NCBI GenBank assembly: GCA_046757465.1
Contig: JBHHYH010000010.1
Location: forward strand, 3,960 to 67,959
Length of the DNA stretch: 64,000 bases
Direction: 5' to 3'
Source: Scalindua_A sp046757465
GTDB lineage: Bacteria > Planctomycetota > Brocadiia > Brocadiales > Scalinduaceae
Below are positions 1 to 7,817 of this stretch, piece by piece. The notes beneath the pieces were generated by a model that was not told the DNA's origin, did not search any database, and saw only the letters and a program-made list of their open reading frames with translations. The translations under genes and the position numbers were made by a program. Numbering within the stretch: position 1 is the first letter of the stretch; every line of letters begins with the position of its first letter.

Positions 1-108
1 ACCCTTGAAACATATGAGAAAACAGTCAACAAGAACACTCGCTTGTATTTAAGCACTGATAGTGATTATTATCAGTATCTAAAAAGGTATATAAAAGAAG
101 GTCAATAA
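1..108 (+). CDS. C-terminal end of an HflC-like SPFH protein (partial)
   Basis: The window opens inside a reading frame that runs 35 codons to a TAA at 106-108. The tail reads TLETYEKTVNKNTRLYLSTD and then SDYYQYLKRY, which resembles the end of HflC proteins (a tyrosine-rich helix, then a 'LVLSPDSEFFRYL'-like strand). HflC, with HflK, forms a membrane complex that modulates the FtsH protease. The rest of the gene lies outside the window, so the call rests on this short tail only. Confidence 0.45.
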   Translation, partial: TLETYEKTVNKNTRLYLSTDSDYYQYLKRYIKEGQ

Positions 109-296
109 TATAAGTAAGATAGAGTTGAAAACACTTGGTATTAATTTCGGTAGTTGTATTGGATACGGGTATATCTCATTTCAAATTACCCTTAAATAGC
201 CTTACTATTAAACTGCTATTTTAAATATTTCAAATCGATAATATATAACCACCCTCTTTTTCTGTAAATTTAAGTTTTCACCTTCGAAAGACACTC

Positions 297-1640
297 ATGT
301 TTCCCAGGCTATATTTTAATACTGAAAATAAAACGATTTTTGCTTATTTTCTGGTCATATCTTCTTTGTTACACCTTATATTTATCTTTTCTTCTGCCAG
401 TTTAAGTCATTTCCTGAAACCAGAACTTAATCTTAGCGATTATGTCTCGAAGAAGGATAACTACGTAATCGAGATAGAACTTGAATCTGGCAGGGAGGAA
501 GAAAAAAACATTGCAGGTGAGGAAAAGGCAGAAGAGGAAGAAAAGGCCGAAGAAGATTTTCCAAAAGAGAAGAGGCAACTTTTTGTAGATACATCTGATA
601 AGGTTATAGATGAGGAACCTCAAGCGGATACTGATAAGGTAGGAGAAAAAGGTTCTATTGCAAGAGATATGTATTCAGGAGAAGATAATATAAATGATGA
701 ACCCAGATTAGAAGGTGATTCTGATTTTCCCGGGGAAGTCCCAGATGAACTTGCATCTGCTGTGCCTCAAGAGTCAGGTTTTCCAATAGAGGTTAGTTAC
801 GGCGAGGCTACCAAAGATGTGTCTGAAGAGATTACTCAACCTTTAGTTGAAGAAGAAATAATCGATAGTTTGTCCGACGTGGATAATAGTGAAACGTTGC
901 CAGTTGATAATGAAGTTGAGACATTCGATGAGTTGCAAGATGAATCTGTGGTTCAAGATGCAAAATTAGATGATGTTAAGGATACCAGTTCTCAAGTCGA
1001 GGATATTGATAAGATAGTGTCTACTACACCTGAGTCAGACGTAGTTATTCTAGAGACAGAATCATTTGAAAATATGGAGGCTGAAACGGATGTTATAGAG
1101 GAAAGTACGGATAAGATAACTGAATCTGTCGAAGAATATACAGAAATAGCATCTATTCCTAAGACCATGATAAAAGAGATAGTTGAAGGTAGTAAGGAGA
1201 GTATTTCAAATAAAGTTCAAAGCGAATTCACAACCCCTGAATCCCAAATAAATAACATACCAACTGGTGACGATGCCCCCTTTTTTGAGGATAATATATC
1301 AAATGCGCCAATACAGGGAGAACAATCCTTTAATATTAGGAAACACGAATACGCGCCATATTACAAACATATAAGAGATAAGATATCATGGTATTGGTTA
1401 TTACAGTATGGTACGGACGCGTCTATTAACCTGGTCACGAATGATTATAAGCCGGTAATAGTAGAATTCAGGGTGCTCCCTTCAGGCAAGGTAGTTAATG
1501 TTGTGATTACCAATTCAGCAGGAAATGAACTATTAGCATCAAAGATTCAAAAATCGATTCGAAATACTATCTTGAACAAGTTCCCAGAATATGTTACTGA
1601 AAAGTATATAAACGTCAGGTTTAATTTCTATTTCTTTTAA
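297..1640 (+). CDS. TonB-like energy transducer with a very acidic linker
   Basis: A 447-residue protein with one membrane segment near residues 14-35, a long periplasmic linker of about 300 residues, and a C-terminal TonB-type domain at about 350-447. That domain ends in a strand-rich 'VEFRVLPSGKVVNVVITNSA' stretch followed by a helix and a final strand. The linker is dominated by Glu, Asp, Ser and Thr rather than the Pro-Glu/Pro-Lys repeats of classic TonB. exbB follows after 16 bases and then exbD, so the three should form one inner-membrane complex passing proton-motive force to outer-membrane receptors, or a Tol-like system. A TolA-like role is the main alternative. Confidence 0.8.
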   Translation: MFPRLYFNTENKTIFAYFLVISSLLHLIFIFSSASLSHFLKPELNLSDYVSKKDNYVIEIELESGREEEKNIAGEEKAEEEEKAEEDFPKEKRQLFVDTSDKVIDEEPQADTDKVGEKGSIARDMYSGEDNINDEPRLEGDSDFPGEVPDELASAVPQESGFPIEVSYGEATKDVSEEITQPLVEEEIIDSLSDVDNSETLPVDNEVETFDELQDESVVQDAKLDDVKDTSSQVEDIDKIVSTTPESDVVILETESFENMEAETDVIEESTDKITESVEEYTEIASIPKTMIKEIVEGSKESISNKVQSEFTTPESQINNIPTGDDAPFFEDNISNAPIQGEQSFNIRKHEYAPYYKHIRDKISWYWLLQYGTDASINLVTNDYKPVIVEFRVLPSGKVVNVVITNSAGNELLASKIQKSIRNTILNKFPEYVTEKYINVRFNFYFF

Positions 1641-1656
1641 TTTGGAGGGTAATATA

Positions 1657-2292
1657 TTGGAGTGGTTAGCAGGTGGTGGCCCAATAATGATACCGTTGTT
1701 TATTTGTTCTGTACTGGCTCTTGCAGTTATCCTGGAGCGTGCCATAAATATCAGAAGAAATCGTATTATAAGACCTGAACTGGTTGATTTGATCAATGCA
1801 ATTAAGGGTCCAAGAGACGTTAAAATCATTTTAACAAGATGCAATGCTATAAAGGGGCCATTTTCCAATATTATCGAACGCGCAGTCTCAAATAATCATT
1901 TGTCTAGAGAAGAGAAAATATTAGATATTCAGGCAGCAGGAAGACAAGAGGCGAGGAGATTGGAACGCATGTTGATAGTACTTGAGATTATTGCGGTTGT
2001 TGCCCCACTTTTAGGATTGCTTGGAACGGTACTTGGTATGAGTCAGGTCTTTGACGTAATATCAGAAATAGGATTAGGGCAAACAAAGGCATTTTCTGGA
2101 GGTATAGCACAGGCGCTCAGAACTACCATAATCGGCCTGAGCGTGGCAATACCATCATTAGTTGCTTACAGTAGTTTTGATAGGAAGGTCGATAACCTGA
2201 TACTTGAGATGGAAAAATATTCAATGTTACTTCTGAACAAACTTTATTCTGCAGAGAAAATTAGGGCTGGAATAGCTTCTGAAAAAGAATAA
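1657..2292 (+). CDS. exbB: ExbB/TolQ-type proton channel subunit
   Basis: MotA/TolQ/ExbB-family membrane protein of 211 residues. One N-terminal membrane segment follows 'WLAGGGPIMIPLFICS', and two more lie in the conserved C-terminal part, where 'VVAPLLGLLGTVLGM' and 'GGIAQALRTTIIGLSVAIPS' are typical of the family. An upstream in-frame TTG at 1642 is possible, but a GGAGGG at 1644-1649 sits 7 bases before the TTG at 1657, so I prefer 1657. It forms the pentameric channel with ExbD, whose gene starts 2 bases after this stop. The TonB-like gene is immediately upstream. Confidence 0.9.
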   Translation: MEWLAGGGPIMIPLFICSVLALAVILERAINIRRNRIIRPELVDLINAIKGPRDVKIILTRCNAIKGPFSNIIERAVSNNHLSREEKILDIQAAGRQEARRLERMLIVLEIIAVVAPLLGLLGTVLGMSQVFDVISEIGLGQTKAFSGGIAQALRTTIIGLSVAIPSLVAYSSFDRKVDNLILEMEKYSMLLLNKLYSAEKIRAGIASEKE

Positions 2293-2294
2293 CT

Positions 2295-2708
2295 ATGCAA
2301 TTTCGTCAAAAACGATTCATAAAACCAGTAATAAACCTTGCGCCAATAGTAGATGTCCTCTTTTTACTCTTAATTTTCTTTATGGTTACCTCTACATTTG
2401 TAGAACAGCCGAATATCAAATTGGAATTACCTTCTACTAAGCATTCTGAGGCAACCAAGATAGAGAGAATGGTGTTAACTATATCTCGGGATGGACAATT
2501 GTTTATACAAGATAAACCTGTTGAAAAGAGGTACCTTGAAAAAGAGCTCAGGAGGGTGATTTTGGACACAGGGGATGAGGTACTGGTTTTGAAGGCCGAT
2601 AAGTGGGTACCATACGGAGTTGTGGTTGATATTATGGATGATGCCAAGGGAGCAGGGTTTAAGAAAGTAATTGCTCCAACGATCATGGAGGAAAAAGCAG
2701 GTAAATAA
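2295..2708 (+). CDS. exbD: ExbD/TolR biopolymer transport protein
   Basis: A 137-residue protein with a short basic N-terminus, one membrane helix at about 14-35 beginning 'PIVDVLFLLLIFFMVTS', and a periplasmic domain. The Asp at the start of the helix is the family's proton-carrying residue. The C-terminal part contains 'VLKADKWVPYGVVVDIMDDAKGAG', as in other ExbD/TolR proteins. It is the third gene of the tonB-exbB-exbD operon and starts 2 bases after exbB, which suggests coupled translation. Confidence 0.9.
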   Translation: MQFRQKRFIKPVINLAPIVDVLFLLLIFFMVTSTFVEQPNIKLELPSTKHSEATKIERMVLTISRDGQLFIQDKPVEKRYLEKELRRVILDTGDEVLVLKADKWVPYGVVVDIMDDAKGAGFKKVIAPTIMEEKAGK

Positions 2709-2745
2709 TGATGATTAAATAGTGTAGAAAGGAGTATGGAATTTA

Positions 2746-3537
2746 TTGAGTAGTAATTTTAAGAGTTTAGTAGAATTAATGGGAAAACTCAGGGGTAAAG
2801 AAGGGTGTCCCTGGGATAAAGAGCAGACACACGAATCACTGAAATCTTGTTTGATAGAAGAAGTGTATGAGATCGTTGATGCAGTGGACTCAAAAGATCC
2901 TGAACAATTGAAAGAAGAACTTGCAGATATGTTTTTTTTGATAATATTTTATTGTCAAATAGCCGACGACAGTAAAATTTTTAATATTAATAACATTCTG
3001 GAGGTCTGTTTGGATAAGATGACTAGAAGGCACCCACATGTCTTTGGCGATAAGACTATTGATGATGCAAGCGAGGCCTTATCCCAATGGCATGAGATAA
3101 AGAGAAGAGAAGTAAATACAAAGCAAAACGCTAAAATTAACGAAAATGAATCAATCGTAGACAATATTCCAAAACACCTGCCAGCATTACAAAAAGCGCA
3201 AAAAGTTCAAAAAAAAGTTGCACGTGTAGGCTTTGATTGGGAAGTGATAGAAGATGTTATAGCAAAGATTGATGAAGAGTTAGAGGAGGTTAAGGCTGCA
3301 ATCAACAAGAAAAAAAACGAACAAATAGCCGAAGAAATAGGTGATCTGCTATTTGCAACAGTGAATCTTTCGAGATTTCTTAAATTAGATTCTGAAGATT
3401 TACTACGGAGAAGCATATCTAAATTTATAGACAGGTTTAAGAAGGTAGAAATGCGCCTGACTGCAGCAGGCAAGAATATAGAAGAGTGTTCTTTGGAAGA
3501 AATGGATGATATGTGGAATGAAGTAAAAACTATGTAA
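2746..3537 (+). CDS. mazG: MazG nucleoside triphosphate pyrophosphohydrolase
   Basis: A 263-residue cytoplasmic hydrolase with two MazG folds. The first has 'GCPWDKEQTHESL', then 'EEVYE' and 'EELADMFF', the acidic helices that bind Mg2+. The second repeats this pattern as 'EELEEVKAA' and 'EEIGDLLFATVNLSRFL'. MazG removes pyrophosphate from NTPs and dNTPs, cleaning the nucleotide pool and lowering ppGpp. The start is a TTG at 2746; AAGGAG at 2729-2734 lies 11 bases upstream, slightly far. It follows exbD by 37 bases and may be read through from it. Confidence 0.9.
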   Translation: MSSNFKSLVELMGKLRGKEGCPWDKEQTHESLKSCLIEEVYEIVDAVDSKDPEQLKEELADMFFLIIFYCQIADDSKIFNINNILEVCLDKMTRRHPHVFGDKTIDDASEALSQWHEIKRREVNTKQNAKINENESIVDNIPKHLPALQKAQKVQKKVARVGFDWEVIEDVIAKIDEELEEVKAAINKKKNEQIAEEIGDLLFATVNLSRFLKLDSEDLLRRSISKFIDRFKKVEMRLTAAGKNIEECSLEEMDDMWNEVKTM

Positions 3538-3561
3538 ATGCTGATTTTTTTGGAAAATAGC

Positions 3562-3590
3562 TTGACAAAAAAATGTAGTAAGTTTATAAG
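3562..3590 (+). promoter_or_regulatory. Sigma-70-type promoter after mazG
   Basis: TTGACA at 3562-3567 and TATAAG at 3585-3590 are separated by exactly 17 bases. No protein gene starts before amt at 4221, so the transcript would have a leader of about 620 bases or be a separate small RNA. Confidence 0.55.
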
Positions 3591-3596
3591 TGTGAA

Positions 3597-3842
3597 ACCC
3601 TGAATATAATCTTAGTCGGACGAGGAAAACTCCAGACGGTGTAAAATATTACGCAGTTTTGATTTTTTTTGCACACCAGTTGTAAGTACATGAGACGCAT
3701 TATCTTAGGTAAATAATGTTAGACTAAAAGGCAGATTTGCACCAGATTTGCACTAGATGCATAAATAGTTTAGAGAAGTAGTGTAAATATTATTTTTATT
3801 GTAAGTGGTTGCAAGCATGAGGCATGCGGATATGCTTTTTTT
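3597..3842 (+). ncRNA. Possible small RNA between mazG and amt
   Basis: The promoter at 3562-3590 would start a transcript near 3597. At 3813-3837 a 6-bp stem (AAGCAT / ATGCTT, with an inner GCATGC palindrome in the loop) runs into a T run ending at 3842. That could terminate an RNA of about 245 nt. A tandem 11-base repeat lies inside. I recognise no known RNA family, and the terminator stem is weak. Confidence 0.22.
3733..3754 (+). repeat. Tandem 11-mer
   Basis: AGATTTGCACC at 3733-3743 is followed at once by AGATTTGCACT at 3744-3754. A third, decayed 'AGATGCA' follows. Confidence 0.6.
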
Positions 3843-4220
3843 GTTGTTGTAGGTTTTGGTATATACGTTGCGCTAATACACGCGTTTAGAAGAGATTTTT
3901 CAGTATTGCAAGAATATTAAAAAAATTCTGGAAATATTCGAAAAGTTAAAAATATTGCCAAAAGCACTTTATACTTTATTGCCGAGTATGCAGCTTAATG
4001 ATATGAGTACATACCGGGGAATATGTTTACACTACCATAAAGTATTATCAATAACCGCCGTTTCAGAAAGAACCAATTCCACTTTTTTCGTAACACCATT
4101 CATTTCCTTAAAGAGATTTAGCGTTCTTATAAAACAATTTAACATGTTTGCGTACCTGTTATTGAATTTTAATTTTACTTATTTATTATCGGAGCAGTGC
4201 AAATTGAAAGGAGGAACCAT
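3843..4220. other. AT-rich leader of amt, no gene seen
   Basis: An open frame at 3955-4245 crosses this stretch, but it has no ribosome-binding site and runs into the amt start in another frame. I see no convincing promoter for amt itself. Confidence 0.4.
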
Positions 4221-5633
4221 ATGCTTTTTAAAGGGAAAAACCTAATATGGTATTTACTGATTGCTGTTTTTACCACTTTGGTCCTGTTTGGCATCTCAGA
4301 GGCAGCAGATCCGAATGGTGAAAAGACTTTTGCATTAGACATCAGGGGTATAAATTTATCCAACAGCTTTACATGGATCCTGATATGTGGTTTTACGATA
4401 TGGTTCATGCAGGTAGGTTTTGCATTATTGGGGGGATTGCTTCCGGCGAAAAATATGTTGAGTTACATGACCCATTGCTTTATTGCAACAACACTTGGTG
4501 TAATTATATATTGGTTTGTGGGCTTTGGTGTAATGTTTGGAGGGTTTGAAATTTTGGGTCAACATGTGGGGAAAGGTAATTCCTTCATGGGCCTTGGCGG
4601 TTTTATGTTATTGGGTGATTCATATGACGTAAGGGTGATATTATTGTTTATGTTTCAGGCATGTATAGCAACGTTTATCGGCAGCATAATCGCCGGTGCG
4701 GTTGCCGAGAGGATGAAGCTTTGTTCCTACGTGATTATGTTTTTCTTTGTGTACATATTTGTATATCCTGTATATGGCCATTGGATATGGGGTGAAGGAT
4801 GGTTGTGGAATCTTCCGTACGGTGTTGGTGTGAGAGATTTTGCTGGTTCTGGTGTGGTTCACGCCATTGGTGGTACAATAGGTTTTGTCGGCGCTTGTTT
4901 CTTGGGGCCAAGAGCTGGTAGATATAACGAGGATGGTACGACTAACAGTATACCTGGACATAATGTAGGTTATATGATACTGGGAACGATAGTCCTGGCA
5001 TTTGGTTGGTTGTTTTATGACGCTGGCAGCACCCTTGCTGCAGGAGATTTGAGAATGTCTGTAATAGCTGCAAATACATGTCTTTCTGGTGCAATTGGAG
5101 CCGTTACGGTACTTTTTGTCACTTACTTACTATCGGGTCATACTGATGTTGGTGAGGCATGTAATGGCTTTTTGGCCGGCTTGGTTGCTATTTCAGCGCC
5201 ATGTGCCTATGTCTCGCCTTGGGCTGCAGTTCTGATAGGATTCCTGGGATCCCTGTTATATTTATTTTCTGTATGGTTTATTGCAAACAAATTGAAAGTT
5301 GACGATCCACTTGGTGCATGCTCAGTTCATGGAGCAAATGGATTCTGGGGTTTGATTGCAATAGGTATTTTTGCCGATGGTTCATATGGTGGAGTTCATG
5401 GTGTAATAACAGGACATTACGGACAGTTGGTTTCACAAGTTATTGCATCTGTCGTAGCATTAGCCTGGGCAGGTGGACTGGCTTATATAATATTTGTTTT
5501 GATCGGTGGAAAACGTAATAGCCATTCAAAGATGAGAGTATCGGATGACGTAGAAAAGGATGGTTTAGATATTAGCATTCATGGTACCGAGTGTTATCCA
5601 CCTCAGGAGAAAGCGCAAGGTGTTACTGCGTAG
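4221..5633 (+). CDS. amt: AmtB/Rh-family ammonium channel
   Basis: A 470-residue polytopic channel for NH4+/NH3. An N-terminal hydrophobic segment ending near 'GISEAAD' may be a cleaved signal peptide, as in AmtB, followed by about 11 membrane helices. Family marks are 'GFALLGGLLPAKN', 'WIWGEGWLW', 'DFAGSGVVHAIGG' (first pore His) and 'DPLGACSVHGANGFWG' (second pore His). A start at 4221 is chosen because AAAGGAGG at 4208-4215 is well spaced; an in-frame ATG at 4197 lacks one. No PII gene (glnB/glnK) is adjacent, unlike the usual glnK-amtB pair. A strong terminator follows. Confidence 0.95.
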   Translation: MLFKGKNLIWYLLIAVFTTLVLFGISEAADPNGEKTFALDIRGINLSNSFTWILICGFTIWFMQVGFALLGGLLPAKNMLSYMTHCFIATTLGVIIYWFVGFGVMFGGFEILGQHVGKGNSFMGLGGFMLLGDSYDVRVILLFMFQACIATFIGSIIAGAVAERMKLCSYVIMFFFVYIFVYPVYGHWIWGEGWLWNLPYGVGVRDFAGSGVVHAIGGTIGFVGACFLGPRAGRYNEDGTTNSIPGHNVGYMILGTIVLAFGWLFYDAGSTLAAGDLRMSVIAANTCLSGAIGAVTVLFVTYLLSGHTDVGEACNGFLAGLVAISAPCAYVSPWAAVLIGFLGSLLYLFSVWFIANKLKVDDPLGACSVHGANGFWGLIAIGIFADGSYGGVHGVITGHYGQLVSQVIASVVALAWAGGLAYIIFVLIGGKRNSHSKMRVSDDVEKDGLDISIHGTECYPPQEKAQGVTA

Positions 5634-5700
5634 TCATACAAAAGCGCATTGGATTTAGCAAACTTGTAAAGAAAAGCACATAAATGAAAAGAAGATTGAA

Positions 5701-5737
5701 AGGCTAAACAGCAACAAAAGCTGTTTAGCCTTTTTTT
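5701..5737 (+). terminator. Rho-independent terminator of amt
   Basis: A perfect 12-bp stem (AGGCTAAACAGC at 5701-5712, GCTGTTTAGCCT at 5720-5731) encloses a 7-base loop and ends in seven T's. Confidence 0.93.
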
Positions 5738-5827
5738 ACACCTATCCATTTTAAGCCGGGAGTATGGATAGTAGGATGTAGCTGGTAACAAAACGTTTGA
5801 ACGATGCAGACAAGATCAGCAGCTTGC

Positions 5828-6997
5828 TTATTTCTTAGCCAGACTGTCAATGACCAATTTTGCTACTTCTGCCAGGAAGGCAGCGCCAATACCAAGAGCA
5901 TCCTCATCAAAGTCGAAGGTAGAACTGTGGGCAGGGACATTTTCCAATCCTTTCTTCTGTGCACCTAACCTTACAAGACATCCAGGGATTTTTTCAAGAT
6001 AGAAGGAGAAGTCTTCACCTCCCATAGTTACGTATCTGGTATCGACGAGTGCTTCATCTCCAATAATATTCACAATCGCCTGTCTTGCGATCTTTGACTC
6101 TTCAACGGTATTAATTACAGAGGGATAACCCTCAATAAACTCTACCTTAACGTTTGCATTATGGAGTGTACCCGCCGCATTGGCAATACGTTGGATACCC
6201 GCTTTTATCTGTTTCCGTACTTGTGTTTCAGTTGTACGTATTGTACCTGAAAGCGTAGCGCTGTCTGCTACAGCATTGGGTACTGAACCCCCCTCGATTT
6301 TGCCAACTGACACGATTGAAGGATGGATAGGATTTACTTCACGGGATACGATTGTTTGTAAGGACATTACGATGAGGCTGGCTATTACAATGGCATCAAC
6401 TGTATCGTGAGGCTGTGCCGCATGGCCACCCTTTCCCTTGACGGTGATGTCGAATCTGTCAGTGAAAGCCGAAATTGAGCCTGCCTGCACAACTATATTT
6501 CCAACCTTAAAATGTCTGTCCAGATGACAGGCAAATATTGCATCTGCTTTAGCAAGTAACCCTGAGTCTATAATCTTTTGTGCACCACCTCCGCCCTCCT
6601 CTGCTGGCTGAAAAACAAGTAATATACTTCCTTTTTTAAGTGATTCCTTTAGTAAGGATGCTGCCCCCAGGAGTATTGCAACGTGTCCATCATGACCACA
6701 GGCATGCATTACACCATCGTTTTCTGATGCAAATTCAAGCCCGGTTTCTTCTTTAATGGCTAGTGCATCCATGTCAGCCCTTAAGGCTACTACCGGTCTT
6801 GGATTCTTTGGCGAGTCAATTCGTCCTATCACACCGGTTTTCGCGATTCCTGTAGTTGCTTCTATACCTAGCTTATTTAATTCTTCGATAACGATAGCTG
6901 CGGTATTTTCTTCCTGGTATGCTAGTTCCGGATGCTTATGTATCTGGCGGCGTATGGATACCATGCGTCGGAATAGTTTCTCTGGTACAAGATTCAT
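5828..6997 (-). CDS. M20-family amidohydrolase (N-acyl-amino-acid/hippurate type)
   Basis: A 389-residue metallopeptidase-fold enzyme that hydrolyses an amide bond on an N-acyl amino acid or similar substrate. Visible marks are 'HKHPELAYQE' near the N-terminus, 'ALRADMDALAIKEETG', the metal-binding 'HACGHDGHVAIL' and 'QPAEEGGGGAQKII', whose Glu pair carries the catalytic base. 'GGEDFSFYLEKIPG' lies near the C-terminus. The central part is the lid/dimer domain ('GKGGHAAQPHDTVDAI'). Its substrate cannot be told from sequence. It stands alone, opposite amt and the next operon. Confidence 0.88.
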   Translation of the reverse strand: MNLVPEKLFRRMVSIRRQIHKHPELAYQEENTAAIVIEELNKLGIEATTGIAKTGVIGRIDSPKNPRPVVALRADMDALAIKEETGLEFASENDGVMHACGHDGHVAILLGAASLLKESLKKGSILLVFQPAEEGGGGAQKIIDSGLLAKADAIFACHLDRHFKVGNIVVQAGSISAFTDRFDITVKGKGGHAAQPHDTVDAIVIASLIVMSLQTIVSREVNPIHPSIVSVGKIEGGSVPNAVADSATLSGTIRTTETQVRKQIKAGIQRIANAAGTLHNANVKVEFIEGYPSVINTVEESKIARQAIVNIIGDEALVDTRYVTMGGEDFSFYLEKIPGCLVRLGAQKKGLENVPAHSSTFDFDEDALGIGAAFLAEVAKLVIDSLAKK

Positions 6998-7166
6998 AGA
7001 ATCATTCTATAAGAAACTACAGTAAATATTCAAGTAAAATAGAAAACCATATCATCGATTGAAGAATTATGTTTATTTACGCTGGACAAATATTTACCAA
7101 ATCATAAAATACATAAATACATGTTATAATGTTACCCTGTAAAATCCCTTATTACTAGAATTATAC

Positions 7167-7212
7167 AAATCCCCCTAATTCCCCCTTTTCTAAAGGGGGA
7201 AACAGGGGGATT
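7167..7212. repeat. C/G-tract hairpin repeat, copy 1
   Basis: An imperfect palindrome with arms of C5 and G5 tracts: AAATCCCCCTAATTCCCCC, then a short TTTTCTAAA centre, then GGGGGAAACAGGGGGATT. Relatives occur at 21042-21086, 49626-49669 and, more divergent, 48483-48529. Confidence 0.85.
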
Positions 7213-7241
7213 CTAATAGAAAAGGCTATTGTTTTATAACT

Positions 7242-7817
7242 ATGGACAAAACCACAACCCTGTACCTTCTAAGACATGGACAGACTGAGGACAATGTCCT
7301 TAGAATTATCCAGGGGCAGAATGATTCTCCTTTGACACAAGAAGGTATAGATGCTACTAAGGATAGGGCTAAGAAACTAAAAGGTATCATTTTTGATGCC
7401 ATTTTTTGCAGCGATATTGAAAGGGCCAGGAAGAGCCTTGAAATATTATTGAGGGGACTTGATATTAACATTAATGTTAATTATTCGGCAGAAATAAGGG
7501 AACTGGATTTTGGACAGCTTACGGGTAAAAAGATTGATGATGTAAAGGATACTATTTTATTTCATAAGAGAAATACATGGAAACATTATCCCGATGGTGA
7601 AAGTGGTGATTCTCTTAGTAAAAGAGTAATAAAATTTGTTGAAACGGTTTTAGATAAATACAAGGGCAAAACGTTGCTCTTTATGACTCACTATGGAGTT
7701 ATTGAGACTATATTAAAACATTATGTTGAGAAATTGGATGACAGGTTGAATGTAAATAATTATGATATTGCGGTTTTTTATTTTAATGGTAAAGGTGTGA
7801 AGTTCACATGGATGTGA
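7242..7817 (+). CDS. Histidine phosphatase (phosphoglycerate-mutase-like)
   Basis: A 191-residue protein of the histidine phosphatase superfamily. 'LYLLRHGQTEDN' at about 6-17 holds the catalytic RHG, 'CSDIERARKSLEIL' the second conserved Arg, 'ELDFGQLTGK' the acid region, and 'FMTHYGVIETIL' the second catalytic His. Such proteins dephosphorylate sugar phosphates, alpha-ribazole phosphate or other small molecules; the substrate here is unknown. Its last 10 bases overlap the DNA polymerase gene, so the two are co-translated. Confidence 0.85.
   Translation: MDKTTTLYLLRHGQTEDNVLRIIQGQNDSPLTQEGIDATKDRAKKLKGIIFDAIFCSDIERARKSLEILLRGLDININVNYSAEIRELDFGQLTGKKIDDVKDTILFHKRNTWKHYPDGESGDSLSKRVIKFVETVLDKYKGKTLLFMTHYGVIETILKHYVEKLDDRLNVNNYDIAVFYFNGKGVKFTWM

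Noticed and set aside
3955..4245. A 96-codon frame before amt
   Set aside because: No ribosome-binding site and overlaps the well-supported amt start in a different frame.
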